NCBI GenBank assembly: GCA_023512835.1
Contig: CM042092.1
Coordinates: forward strand, 51,900,400-51,964,399
Length of the DNA stretch: 64,000 nucleotides
Source of the DNA: Taxillus chinensis
Taxonomy: Eukaryota; Streptophyta; Magnoliopsida; Santalales; Loranthaceae
Direction: 5' to 3'
Made by a program: the position numbers and the translations under genes. Under the pieces are notes generated by a model. That model ran no database searches. It saw only the letters and a program-made list of their open reading frames with translations, and had not been told where the DNA came from. How positions within the stretch are numbered: position 1 is the stretch's first letter; each line of letters opens with the position of its first letter. Below, piece after piece: positions 1 through 12,430 of the stretch.

Positions 1-1854
1 TTCAATGGCACCGAATGGAGGTACACGGTGCATGAAAAGGAGATGACGGCAGTTATGCATTGCCTTCGGGTGTGGAGGCATTACTTGCTAGGGTCCAAGT
101 TCGTGGTGAAGACGGACAACATTGCTACGAGTTATTTTCTAACTCAAAGGAACTTAACTCCGAAGCAAGCACGGTGGCAAGGACTCCTAGCGGAATTCGA
201 CTTTGTGCTAGAGTACAAACCGGGCACAAATAATGTGGTGGCCGATGCACTAAGTCGGAAGGCAGAACTTGCAGCTATTAGCCAACCACAATTCCCCCTA
301 GTGGACAAACTAAAGGAAGGAATGGAGCATGATCTATTAGCCAAGTCCTTGGTGGAATGCATCAAGGCTGGAAAAACGAGGCGATTTTGGCTAAAGGATA
401 ACTTGCTCCATACTCGAGGGGAACGGGTGTACGTTCCTAAATGGGGAAGTTTGAGGAGAGACATCCTCAAAGAATGTCATGACTCGCGATGGACTGGCCA
501 TCCAGGAGTCGATCGTACCTTGGCGTTGGTGGAACAGAGCTACTACTAGCTTCAACTTTACAAGGACGTCCAAGTGTACGTGAGGACTTGTCTTGTGTGC
601 CAACAAGACAAGATAGAGAATCGGCAATCGGCGGGACTGTTAGAACCTTTGCCTACTCCGGAAAGACCTTGGGAAAGTGTTTCGATGAACTTCATTATTT
701 GTCTCCCAAGATCCGAAGGATGCGGTACGATCATTGTCATGGTCGACCAATTCTCTAAGTATGGAGTTTTCATTCCAGCTCCGAAGGACTGCACGGCAGA
801 TGACATGGCCCGACTATTCTTCAAGTACGTGGTGAAGTACTGGGGCATTCCAAAGACAATCGTGAGCGATCGGGACTCACGATTCACTGGGTGGTTTTGG
901 ACCGAGCTGTTCCGGATAATGGGTTCGGACTTAAACTTTTCAACAAGTTTCCATCCACAAACAGACGGCCAAACTGAACGTGTCAATGGCTTATTGGAGC
1001 TATATCTGAGGCACTACGTGAGTGCCAACCAAAGAGATTGGGCCAAGTTGTTGGACATAGCCCAATTCTCATATAACTTACAGAAGAGCGAGTCCACGAA
1101 TGAGAGTCCGTTCGAACTCGCAACTGGGCAACAACCATTGACGCCCACTTCCATCACTTGGGGGTACACTGGAAAGAGCCCCGCGGCGTTCAAGTTTGCA
1201 AAAGGATGGCATGAACAGATGGATCTGGCTAGGGCATACTTGCACAGAGCGGCGAAGAAGATGAAGAAGTGGGCGGATCAACAAAGGACGCCCTTGGAAT
1301 TTCAGGAAGGAGACATGGTGATGCTCAAACTCCTTTCGCGCCAAACCAAAGCACTCAGACAATTGCATAAGGGTTTGGTGCACCGATATGAGGAGCCTTT
1401 CAAAGTACTTAAGAGAGTTGGGAAGGTCTCATACAAACTGGACCTCCCGACTAGCTTACAAAGGCATCCGGTGTTCCACGTTAGTTTGCTCAAGCCTTAC
1501 CACGAAGACTTGGAAGATACGAGTGGACAACGGGCGGTGCGGACACCAACATCATCAACAGGCAAGACCTATGACAAAGAGATAGAGAAAATCCATTCTC
1601 GTAAAGTCGTGCCAAGAAGAGGCGTAGATCCAAGCCGAGTGGAGTACTATGTCCAATGGAAGAACAAGCCGGTTGAAGAGATAAGCTGGGAGAAGGAAGA
1701 GGATCTGGGGCAATTCTCCAAGGAGATTGAAGAGTACTGTGAAGGAGTCGAACGCTACATCAGGCAGTTTGACGAGCTCAAGGAAGCCGAAGACGCAACG
1801 AGGACGCTGCGAAATCGGGTGGGGGAGAATATCACAGACCGAGGCTTATCCTAG
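1..1854 (+). pseudogene. 3' part of Ty3/gypsy chromovirus pol (RNase H, integrase, chromodomain), broken
   Basis: The reading frame is open from base 1 in frame 1 and belongs to a retrotransposon polyprotein that starts outside the window. RNase H sequence comes first (HEKEMTAV, then the connecting motif ADALSRK near 240-265). The integrase follows, with its zinc-binding H/H pair near 480-505 and CLVC at about 589-600, then the catalytic core with SDRDSRF near 867-887 and a conserved Glu in TDGQTER near 961-981. A chromodomain lies near 1580-1750 (YYVQWKNKP, ISWEKEEDL), which places the element among chromoviruses. An in-frame TAG at 547-549 splits the frame where the family normally has Trp. 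The first catalytic Asp of the integrase core is Asn (AAC, 688-690). The copy therefore cannot make an active integrase. Family assignment is confident; the exact clade is not. Confidence 0.9.
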
Positions 1855-2176
1855 CACACTTAGGCTATTTTTGGGTATTTCCCCCTTGTAAAGTGTTGTA
1901 CTTAGCTTATAGAGTAAGTTGTAGAGATTTTAGATTTCGATCATATATGATTTCTCCTGGTGACATAGCCAGAAAAGCTTTCAAGCAATCAATACAATCG
2001 TTTGTTGCCTTCGTTCAATCGTTTTTTCGCTAAGCGCTTCCCTACACAATTGCTTTACAACTGATCGATGGGTTCCGATCCAAATGCGACGAGTTAGGCT
2101 GACCTAGCGTTCCTTCGTACGGGTGGGAACTAGGTGCCGCACAGGTTAAGCTACTATAAAGGCTGACCCCGTGACA
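1830..2176 (+). repeat. 3' LTR of the chromovirus, with preceding polypurine tract
   Basis: A polypurine tract (GGTGGGGGAGAA, 1818-1829) lies inside the last codons of pol. The LTR appears to begin TATCAC and end GTGACA at 2176, so its ends are inverted complements except that TG has become TA. It holds a TATA-like CTATAAAGG near 2153. The 5' LTR is outside the window, so LTR identity and the target duplication cannot be tested. The start is well supported by the polypurine tract; the end rests on the inverted terminal motif. Confidence 0.65.
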
Positions 2177-2397
2177 CACCGCCCCAGCCAGCCCCTCCCG
2201 CACGCACCCACCCCAACTCGCCCAGCCCCAACCAGCCCACGCCCAGCCCATCCCAAATTCAGCAAAATATAATGCCTACACTGAGTTTTGTACCCAAGAC
2301 CTTCTCCTCACATGTGCAACTGCCAAACCATCAGGCTAACTCTATTTTGTTATATAAACTTATGTAAATAATATATATACTTATCATATCACATATA

Positions 2398-2432
<35 letters not shown>

Positions 2433-2950
2433 AAAAAATAACAATTATGATAATTATAATTATTAATAATATTATTATTAATATTATTAATTATAATGAT
2501 AATAATAATATTACTAAAGAATGCATACTTTATTTAAAAAAAAGTAATTACAATATATATATATATATATGTATTATAATAAAAACTAAATGTACTATTA
2601 CTATTTTGATATAAAATACAAATTAATTAGATTCAAATTTAGTTTTTAATTTATTAATAAGTTGATTTTATGATTAAATGATTCAATCAAATATTATTTG
2701 ATTGAAAATATATTAATATTTAAACTAATAATATCATTTACATATTTTATTACTTTTAATTTAAATATGAAATACATACTATCAAAAGTTAAAGTCACTC
2801 TCACATGACTCATATCATGAATAAAATAATTTATAGCTTGACGTTAATTATATTCAAATTTAACTTTAAAAATTATTAATATATTAATTTAATATAAAAT
2901 AATCTAATTAAATATTATTTGGTCGAATAATTATAAGATTACTTATGGCA
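2177..2950. repeat. Left arm of a long inverted-repeat (foldback-like) element
   Basis: From the outside inward the arm has about 90 bp of GC-rich minisatellite, a CAAAATATAATGCC segment, a TAA microsatellite (2396-2430) and a long AT-rich stretch. Read on the other strand, the same order occurs at 16577-17300: for example CATGTGCAACTGCCAAACC at 2312-2330 pairs with the complement of the 17195-17212 region. The arms are diverged but align over roughly 0.75 kb. The outer end abuts the chromovirus LTR, so the original terminus is probably lost. No coding sequence is visible. A non-autonomous DNA element with long terminal inverted repeats is the simplest reading; the superfamily is unknown. Confidence 0.7.
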
Positions 2951-3802
2951 TACGTAATATATTGTTCATACTAATATACTATATAATTATATCACTTGCA
3001 TTTTATATGCTTGTATTTTATATTAAAACGTTGTTTTTACTTTTCAATGTTTATTTTTATTAAAATATACTCTGTAATTGATATTCTTTTTAAAGTAAAA
3101 TATTTACCCATTATTATTATCATTAATAGTAATAGTAATGTTATTATTATTATTATTGCTACCAATATTATTTATATGTCATATTTAAAGTATATATACT
3201 AATTATGTAAATATAGTAACAATAATCATCTATGAAATATATAATTATCAACGAACTCCCTAACATCAGTTATTAGATTTTAGATACTCAACAATTATCA
3301 TATTACTTATGTTATATATGGTGTGTATATATATATAGTTATATAATTGTCACTATAAATATATATGCATTTATAGATTATAATCAATAAGTAATACAAT
3401 ATTATGAAAAGTCATGTTTCTCAAACTTATTTTTCGTAATGTAATTAAAACTTATTTTTGTTATAAGTAATACAATAATATGATTATTTTTGCATAATAC
3501 TAGTCATTGAGTGTAAGTGTATATATATGTATATATATTCTTTGGTATGATAAGTATATATATATATATACTATTATAATTATAATTAATGTTATTAGTT
3601 AATTAAACAATACTAACAAGTTTGATATACTAAAAAATACATGGTGAAAATGAGTTTTGACTTTTGATAGTATATATTTCATATTTGGGTTAAAAGCTTA
3701 AATAATAAATAATGTAAATGATATTACAAGTTCATATATAAATATATTTATCGATCAAATAATACTTGATTTAATCATTTAGTTTTAAATCGACATATTA
3801 AT
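2951..3802. repeat. Central loop and inner inverted arm of the foldback-like element
   Basis: This AT-rich stretch joins the two arms. About 3650-3802 resembles the reverse complement of about 2660-2950 and continues, across the copia insertion, into 16577 onward. Removing the copia element and one TTAAT restores a continuous arm. The region between about 2950 and 3640 is loop: AT dinucleotide runs and ATT microsatellites with no credible gene. The short reading frame at 2996-3202 is low-complexity and is not called. Confidence 0.6.
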
Positions 3803-5005
3803 TGTTGGATCAAACCCAGAATTTGGATAATGCTGATAAAGCCTTATGTAATTTGATCTGAGATCTTTTGTGTTTATTTGATCATTGCAGAAGATATATT
3901 ACTAATCCAGAGATGCACTCGTGAGAGCAAGGCTAAGGACAGGATACATAATCCTGATCCGGACAAGAGTGAGTGTCGTCAAACACTTGGTAAATAACCA
4001 AGTCACAAATACATACGGAATAAGGAACATTCGTACGGACTAAGAACTTAAAGGATAAAGTGCGGAGTAAGGAAACCAGATGCGGAGTAAGGAATCCGGA
4101 TATCTTACTCGCCCGGAGTAAGAAACTTACATACGGAGTAAGGAACTTACATGCGGAGTAAGGAAGCGCTGACACGGAATAAGTCATCAGACTTTTCAAG
4201 ACTCGCCCGGAGTAAGGAACTTACATACGGAGTAAGGAACTTACATACGGAGTAAGGAACTTATATGCGGAGTAAGAAAGCGCTGACACGGACTAAGGAT
4301 TCCAGTACTAAATAGATACATAGTAAGCAACCACTGACACGGAGTAGGGTTCCGAGCTTCATTAGCTACGGAGTAAGGAAAATTACACCGGACCAAGAAG
4401 ATACTGCTTCAACTCAACTGCATTTAAAGTTATCAGCTTGTGGCGTCCCGATGTAAGACGAATTTATTGAGAACCTGAAGAATCTTACATGTGGATCCTC
4501 CGGATATGTGGACACAACCTTAATTGTAATTGGGAACTCACAAACGCACTTATACTCTTCGAACCCAAGATCTTGAGCTCCACAAACTGCAGCAGTCAAG
4601 GCAGAGAGATTACCGAGGGATAGTTAGTGCGGAACGCATTCCGGAACTACAAGTTCCAAGGTTGTCTCTTAGGAATGTTTTGTATAAATATTCATACTTG
4701 TACAGAAAATAAACATGTGCATTTGTTAAGAAAAGACTAATTCTGTGTATGCACAAGTGTTTTCATCTTTGGAGATAGAATTTGGCTAGAGTGTGAGTTC
4801 ATTTGTAAACAGAGTGTAAGAGAGTCTTGCTTCTATTTTGTTGTATTTATCTTGTGATAATAAAACAAAATACTTCCACTATCTGATTATCTTCCACAGT
4901 GATTCTATCACTTAACTAGATAAGTGTTTGCGTCTTAAGAGAAAGAAAAGAGTTTCGATAAGAGCCGATTCACCCCCCCCCCCCCTAGGCTCCAAGGGAC
5001 CATCA
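3803..5005 (+). repeat. 5' LTR of the copia element
   Basis: It starts TGTTGGATCAAACCC and ends GGGACCATCA, directly before the primer-binding site. Between about 3995 and 4390 it contains many copies of the word CGGAGTAAGGAA, partly in a 20-bp tandem array (ATACGGAGTAAGGAACTTAC). Each full array unit holds a GTAAG-GAA-CTTAC hairpin. A TATA-like TTGTATAAATA lies near 4679-4689, followed by AATAAA words near 4707 and 4858. A C-run of about 14 near 4973-4985 is about half that length in the 3' LTR. Confidence 0.95.
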
Positions 5006-5007
5006 AG

Positions 5008-5019
5008 TGGTATCAGAGC
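5008..5019 (+). other. Primer-binding site, initiator tRNA-Met type
   Basis: TGGTATCAGAGC lies two bases after the 5' LTR end. This is the standard complement of the plant initiator methionine tRNA 3' end used by copia elements. It fixes the LTR boundary at 5005. Confidence 0.95.
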
Positions 5020-5066
5020 AAGTTCTATTTGTTCTAAGTAGAGATCCCACTCTTTCAATCTCAGAA

Positions 5067-7368
5067 ATGGCCAAAGAAAGCAGTATGCTATTCAACACTC
5101 GCCTTAACTCCGGAGGTGCACAGGAGCCCAACCCGAATCGAAGCAGCAGTGAAAATGTCGACCCACCTCAACCTGCTGTTGCCGCCGCTTCTCAACCACG
5201 GAGTTCTGGCTTTACTTTAACGAAACCGCCCAAATTCACACCTGAGCTTTTCTCCCAGTGGAAAGCTCGCATGAAGATGTTTATGGTTTGCCATGATCAT
5301 CTTATGTGGCCATGTCTTCATCAGGAGATTCCAATTCCGATGACTATCGGAGAACATGGAGTTAGGAGGCCAAAGACAGATGCTGAACTTACCAACGATG
5401 AAAGAGCCTGGCAGTGGCGCTAGTGAAAAGGCTCGCTTATGTTACATCGTCTTTGGATTCCGAGGCTTTCCACGGACGTTCAGGGCTGCACGACAAGAAA
5501 AGCCGTTTGGGACAAACCGACAATCCTCTATGAGGGGAGTCGGTCCCAGGATACGAGAATGTGATCTGCACTCTCGACGTAACTTTGAGAGTTTTAATCA
5601 TAAACCGGGCGAATCACTCGAAAGCATCTATTGGAGATTCGGCAAGCTCATTCTTGAGTCAGAAGCTGTCAATGACACTATTCTCAATCCCAGATCAATG
5701 ACAAGTTCTTTCGCTCCTTGCCGGATCGCTACTACTCCAAACAACTCCAGATGCGATCGGACAAAAGCGCGGTATGTTCCCCTTGAAGAATTGTATGGAG
5801 AGCTGCGGACTCACGAAGTCAGGTTTAAGTACTCTGACAGGGATGAGAAAATAGCTCGGAAAGAAAAGAGGGTAGCTCTTAAAGCTACAGAATGTCTAAA
5901 CATACTGGGGAATGATGATACGGACGTGTCCGAGACTTCTGATTCTGATGAGGAGGAGGAGATAGCCCTTCTTGTCAAATCCTTTGAGCGATTCCTACGG
6001 AAAAGCAGAAAATGGTTCAGAAGACGCTCATCATCATCGTTCCAAAGGAAGGAGCGACCGGAGTCCAGTTCCCAGGAATGCTTCAATTGTGGGAAAACCG
6101 GTCACTGGGCCAAGGAATGCAGGTCCAAATCAAAAGTGGCCGAGAAAAGTGACAAGGTAACTCCTCACCGCTCCACCTCAGACAACAGCAAGAGCAAGAG
6201 GAAGGCGCTCGTGACAAAATACATGAGTGGCTCGGAAGAAGAGGAGGAATCCTCGGATGATGAGCCGACCACTAAGCCGAACGTCTGCCTCATGGCAAAT
6301 ACTGAGGTACCTTCTATCTCTGAGCTCCTGAGTAAATTAGAATCCCTTACTACTGCATGTGATCATGAAAAGAATGAGAGACTAATAATTACTCAAATGT
6401 ACAAAGATATGGAAAGTCAGAATAAATGTCTTGAATTTACTATTAATAGACTCGAAAAGGACATCACTGACTTCAGAGGAAAAGAAGCTTGGTATCATGA
6501 TCTAAGAGCTGAAAATCATTTGTTAAATACCAATCTCTCAGGCCTAAAAGTTATAGTAAAAAGACTCGAAAATGAACTGGAACAGGAAAAGGAAATAAAT
6601 CGTAAGTGGCTAAAATCCAGGGAAATAGCCTCTACCTTTAGGATTGATCCTGACGACATCCGAGTCAAACCTGGCCTAGGTTCCGAACCATCAACTTCCA
6701 TAACTCAAGCTACTGAGTGTCCTCCGGATTTTACTCCTAAATTAACCAACTTATATCTTGTTAGTACATCTAAACCGTTGGATGGTTTCATTTCAGGTGG
6801 CACCATAGTTTATGACTGTGGAGCTGAGGCTATTACTGCTCTTCCCGAACCAGTAGCACCCGTAACTAAAGATGAAGGGAAGGCTGCTGCAGTTAAAGCC
6901 AAAACTGTAACACCCAAAAAGAAAGACAAGGCTAAGGCTGATGCATTTAGGGCCAAGAGCGCGTCACCCAAATGCAATGGATTAGGCCACAGGGAACAGA
7001 GTAGAAAGTCTGTAAAAACTAAGAGACCTGTATCCCCTGTTTGTACTTCACATTATAGTGTCTGTTCCATCTGTAGGGAAATGGGTCATTATCACTATGA
7101 ATGTTGGAGTCTATCTGATAGCTGGCTTTGTAATCAATTTCAATCCAATAAAGATCAGTTTTATAAAAGGGGTTCTTCGAGCAAAACAAAATCTAAATCT
7201 AAAAGGAGTGTCTCTCCCAAGAAAACCCAAATAAAAGAAGTAGTTGAAACTAACAAGTTAATGTCAACTTGGAAAGCTAAGAGTCCTAGCAAAATCAAAT
7301 CCGTAAATGTTGACAATACTACTGCTCTCTCTAACCGCCCGAAACAAGTTTGGGCACCAAAAGTGTAA
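5067..7368 (+). pseudogene. copia gag, frameshifted, with coiled coil and two CCHC zinc knuckles
   Basis: The start is the ATG at 5067 (MAKESSMLF), 48 bp after the primer-binding site. The first part reads in frame 3 to 5423, then the product continues in frame 1 from about 5420 to the TAA at 7366-7368, so at least one frameshift lies near 5400-5590. In order it has a Gln/Pro/Ser-rich start, a gag capsid-like region (GESLESIYWRFGKL near 5608-5650), an acidic Ser/Glu tract (5915-5970), a first knuckle CFNCGKTGHWAKEC (6079-6120), a second acidic stretch, a probable coiled coil (about 6310-6620), Lys-rich repeats, and a second knuckle CSICREMGHYHYEC (7063-7104). The product would coat the element RNA. 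Gag closes with its own stop 72 bp before the protease motif, which is in the same frame. Confidence 0.9.
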
Positions 7369-7440
7369 ACTGTTGTCTTTCAGGAGCATCTCTGGAATGC
7401 ATTGCCGGATCACTTGAAGTTAAAGATCAATAGAAGCAAG

Positions 7441-10400
7441 TGGATCCTTGATAGTGGATGCTCCAGACATATGACGGGTGATTAGACTCTGCTTGTAGAA
7501 GTTAATGATAAACAAGGTCCATCCGTTTCATATGGCGACAACAGCAAAGGTAAGACTGTCGGGTATGGCACTCTAACTAACGGCTGTGTATCAATCACTA
7601 AAGTTGCACTAGTCGAAGGTTTAAAGCATAATTTGCTAAGTGTCAGTAATTTATGTGACAAAGGATTTACTGTTTCCTTTTTGTCCAACACCTGTACGAT
7701 GAAGAGAAAACTTATCCAGGAGATGTTAAGTTATCTGGATCAAGAGATGGGGACATATACTCGGTGGTCTTAAGAAATAATTCTTCGACCTTGTATGCTT
7801 CCTCACGAAAGCATCGAGATGAAGATAGTTGGATATGGCACAAGCGATGCGCACATTTAAACTTTAAGACTTTGTCTAAATTAGCGTCACTTGATCTTGT
7901 CACTGGTCTACCCAAACTCAAGTTCTCCAGAGACTCTCTCTGTCGAGAATGCCAACTTGGCAAACAGACCAAACACAGCTTTAAGAGCAAATCAGTTAAC
8001 TCAATAACTGCTCCTCTACAACTTCTTCATATGGACCTCTGTGGTCCTATATCTGTTCCATCACTAGCTGGTGCGAGATATACCCTTGTGGTTATCGATG
8101 ATTTCACCAGATACACATGGGTGATGTTCCTGAAATCAAAGGATCAAACTTTTGAACATCTTGTAGATCTCTTCAACTGGATAAGCAACTCACAAGGACT
8201 GAGCATTAAATGCATCAGGAGTGATCATGGTACAGAATTTGATTTTTCAGAAATGAGATCATATTGTTCTGAACAGGGCATACAGCATGACTTCTCTGCT
8301 CCCAGAACCCCACAACAAAATGAGGTAGCTGAGCGCAAGAATCGTACTTTAGTTGAAGCTGGTAGATCCATGTTAGCAGGGGCAACGCTTCCTCTCAGTC
8401 TATGAGTTGAAGTTGTGTCCACTGCCTGCTATGTTCAGAACAGAACTTTAATAAATAAATCTACCATGAAAACACCCTATGAGATATGGAGAGGACGAAA
8501 ACCTTCAATTTCACATTTCAGGGCTTTTGGGTGTACTTGCTATATACTTTTAAATGGCAAAGAGACCCGGAATAAATTTGAACCAAAATCTGATGATGGG
8601 ATTTTTGTCGGGTACTCACTACATAGCAAGGCTTATCGGGTTTTCAATAGAAAACTTTTTAAAGTTGAAGAATCTATCCATGTGACTTTTGATGAAGCTA
8701 ATCTCGATTGGTCAAAAGTCGGTTCTTCAAATTCTAATATGCAGGTCATGGACAGCAACGTCGATTATTCGAAGTTTATGAATGTTCCTGTTACACATCC
8801 TGACCAACCACGTAGCATCAGTGAAACACAACAAAATTTTATGGATGATGCTACGGATGACTCTGACTCCGGACTACCATTTAGCTCCGGATATACTCCT
8901 ACGGATACCCAAAATTCCCGGAGCACCTTCAAGTCCGTCCGGACTAGTTAACACTGGAAGAAACAGTGTTGAAGAACCAACTAGTTCATCCGTACCTCTC
9001 AATACGGAAACATCTAGTCCGGACGAAGCTCAACCAGCCGATACAACTGAACCACCCAATCTGGAAGAGCTTCAAATTGTTCAAGATCATCCAACACATG
9101 CACAGAATTATAGATGGACTCGAAACCATCCCTCAGATCAAGTGATTGGTGATCCTACTGTTGGTGTAAGAACAAGAGCAGCCACCTCCAACATGAGTCT
9201 TTACTCATGTTTTCTATCTCAAATAGAACCAAAGGTGGTAGATGAAGCTCTTCAAGATTCGAATTGGATAGAAGCCATGCAAGAAGAGCTGAATCAATTT
9301 AAGAGAAATAATGTGTGGACCTTAGTACCAAGGCCTAAGTCTCAGCAAGTCATTGGCGTTAAATAGGTGTTCCGGAACAAGCTTGATACGGATGGAATAG
9401 TAATACGGAATAAAGCCAGACTGGTAGCCAAAGGATATCGTCAAGAAGAAGGAATAGATTATGATAAAACCTTTACTCCGGTGGCAAGACTTGAGGCAAT
9501 CTGAATGTTTCTGGTGTATGCTTCATATAAAAACTTCATAGTTTATCAAATGGACGTCAAAAGCGCATTCCTGAATGGAGACCTTCAAGAGGAGGTGTAT
9601 GTTGAACAACCTCCCGGCTTCATTGAACCTAAGGCAGGACATCTTGTCTACAAACTTCAGAAAGCTCTATATGGTTTGAAGCAAGCTCCAAGAGCCTAGT
9701 ACGACACACTGTCAGAATTCCTACTTGCACACAACTTCCAAAAAGGGAAGATAGACACCACCCTATTTCTACGAAAAGAGAAAGGACACACTCTGATCGT
9801 ACAAATATACGTGGATGATATCATTTTCGGATCAATGAATCCGAAGCTTTGTGAAGAGTTTGCTAAGTTGATGACAGGCAAGTTTGAAATGAGCATGATG
9901 GGAGAACTGTCCTACTTCCTTAGAATAGAAGTCAAACAATTAAAGGAAGGAATCTTCATTAATCAGGCTAAGTACACTCGCGATCTTATTAAGAAGTTTG
10001 GTATGGAAGGTTCATCTCCCGTCAAAACTCCCATGCCTGTCAGTGCCAAGTTAGATCCGGATGTGGATGGCATATCGGTAAATGTGACCGACTACAAAGG
10101 GATGATCGGATCCTTGTTTGTATCTTACGACAAGTTGCCCGACATTATGTTTGCAACTTGCATCATTGCACGATACCAGGCGAATCCCAAGGAGTCACAT
10201 ATGCTTCATGTAAAACGGATATTAAGGTATCTCAAGGGAACGATGAATTTGGGACTCTAGTACCCAAAGGAGTCCAACTTCACCTTATCCGGATACTCGA
10301 TGCCGACTTTGCTGGATGTCGCATCGACAGGAAGAGCACAAGCGGTACGTGTCAGTTTCTAGGAAATAGATTGATCTCTTGGTTCGATAAGAAGCAGATT

Positions 10401-10755
10401 CCGTATCAACCTCTACTGGCGAGGCGGAATATATATAGCTGCCGGAAGTTGCTGCGCACAGCTACTTTGGATGTAAAGTCAACTTACTGACTACGGTTTC
10501 AACATGTCATCTATTCCACTCTACTGTGACAACACTAGTGCAATTGCCATCAGCAACAATCCTGTCATGCATCCTAAGACGAAGCACATTGAGGTCAGAT
10601 ATCACTTCATACGCGATCATGTTCTCAAAAAGCATATTTCACTGGAACATGTTGCTACTGAAGATCAATTAGCAGACATACTTACAAAGCCCCTACCTGA
10701 TGCGAGGTTTTCTGAACTACTCTTCCGATTAGGTATGCTTGACTTCTCTGCATAG
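7441..10755 (+). pseudogene. copia pol: protease, integrase, reverse transcriptase, RNase H, disabled
   Basis: The domains are in copia order. Protease: WILDSGCSRHMTGD at 7441-7482, followed by TAG. GAG-pre-integrase and zinc binding: WHKRCAHLNF and CRECQLGK (about 7838-7970). Integrase core: HMDLCGP (near 8028), RSDHGTEF (near 8218) and NEVAERKNRT (near 8320). RT: the fingers/palm region from about 9265, [18 protein letters not shown] near 9560-9612, and YVDD at 9808-9819. RNase H: DADFAGCRIDRKSTSG near 10302-10345, and a last segment 10504-10755 ending FRLGMLDFSA. In-frame stops stand at 7483, 8403, 9364, 9502, 9697 and 10258. Frame changes lie near 7700-7760, 8900-8950, 10260-10290 and 10400-10500. 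No full-length polyprotein is possible. Confidence 0.93.
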
Positions 10756-12430
10756 CTTCACATTTGAATTACCCAATAGTATATTTACTCTCAGAACATG
10801 CATTGTACGTTTACTAAAAGTAGTAGAGACTTACTGACTGTATTGCTGATCATACTTACTGTTTAACGGGTTCATGTTTCTGATATTAATCGCAACCTCA
10901 TACTGGGAGGATGCTTGCGTTTCCCGATTGAAGTCATTTAAAGCTAACATAATTACAGTTTATATGATTTACCTCTTTCGGGTTCATGATCTTAACTTCC
11001 ATTAATCACCACATGACAAAAGCATGTTCATTTAGATTACTCTATTAACATGCATAGTTGAAGAAGTGAAATGGGTTAGCTTGGAATGCCTGGTGGATGA
11101 ATACTCAATCGCAGTCTGATCAGCTTCTGAAGTATAGTTTTCTAATAAGATAGACAGTGCTGAACTTTTACAAATCGGAACGGTCAACCGAGAGGATTGC
11201 ACAATCTACGGGAGAGAAAATACTTTATATATTATTCAGTAATACCCCCGTATATGTATCATGACCTCTTTCCTGACTGTCTATCTGAGGGGGAGCTTTT
11301 CATTGAGAGGATTAAATGATCTACGGGGGAGCAGCAATGAACCCCTAATATGTCTCGGATTCTCCTTCCTCTAAACTGTTACTTCCGGATCTGACTGGAC
11401 ATGCTATTTTTGAATCAGAAAAGTGGCATGTTTGGATGTATTTTCTTTCTTCAACCATGCATTTTAATCGACTAATCATCTGCCTTCTTTTGACATGTGT
11501 TCGCTCTATCATTGTTCACTCATGAATCCTAATGTGGCCAAATCATATGCTCTTTAATCAATCTTAGCTACGTTGTTCAGCAAGACGGTTTCGCTATGTT
11601 AACCTATATGAACCTGTGTATTGCTATCTGACATATGCCCTGATTCAGTAATATTGATCACTTTCACGTATGCATACGTCTACTACATTCTTAGCCATGC
11701 ATGAGTTCTGTTTCTCATTAGTTCGGATTATGTTATTTTTCACTGATTATCTTCTCTAATCCGTACTAATCCTTGCCTGTTAAGCTTCTATATTTTCAGT
11801 TTATCCTTATTTAGCTACAGGTTCAGATTTTCTTTGCAACCGTATCGATAAATCCAGTCCATAGTCTCGGATTTGAAGTGTTGTGGTACTTCTCTTCTCT
11901 TCGACTTTTTGACTGCAAAGGAATCTACTCTACTCTCTCACCAAACTCTGTTTACGACGGACAAGGTCTATTATTCATCCGGATACTCTTCCACGACTAT
12001 TATTTACTCCGGATGATTGTCGGCTCTTTCCTCCGGACTCCTGACACTGTTCAATTGTGACAATCCACGTATACTCATATGTTGCATGCTTTTGAGGAGG
12101 AATAATGATGATTCATTAAATGCATATCTCGGGTTGCACACACTTCTCTGGATGGCAACCAGTTGTTATCTTTACTTGGTCATGCGGTCTCCACGACATC
12201 GTTTCATTCGGAGGCGCCTCGATATCCAGACTAATGACATCAGCATGTCGCGCGGGTCCCTATCTCACTCGCACATTCCTAGGCCCGCTGACATTTGCGG
12301 ACTCGGTCTTATATGTTCTGATCATTCCTGCGAAGCACGAGTATTGCCCATTTCAAATCCCTAAACCTCTCGTTGCTCCTTCCACTGTCAAGACCTCACC
12401 TTTCCTCTTATCCTTCCCATCCAATCTGCA
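10756..12430 (+). other. Non-coding spacer after copia pol with repeated polypurine-like runs
   Basis: I see no convincing gene in this 1.7 kb. It contains several purine runs resembling the true polypurine tract: near 11209-11220 (GGGAGAGAAAA), 11287-11296 (GAGGGGGAGC) and 11324-11333 (CGGGGGAGCA). Multiple such tracts after pol are a known Sirevirus trait. Pyrimidine-rich sequence from about 12350 leads to the accessory frame. The short frames at 11878-12476 overlap each other and lack domain features. Confidence 0.6.
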
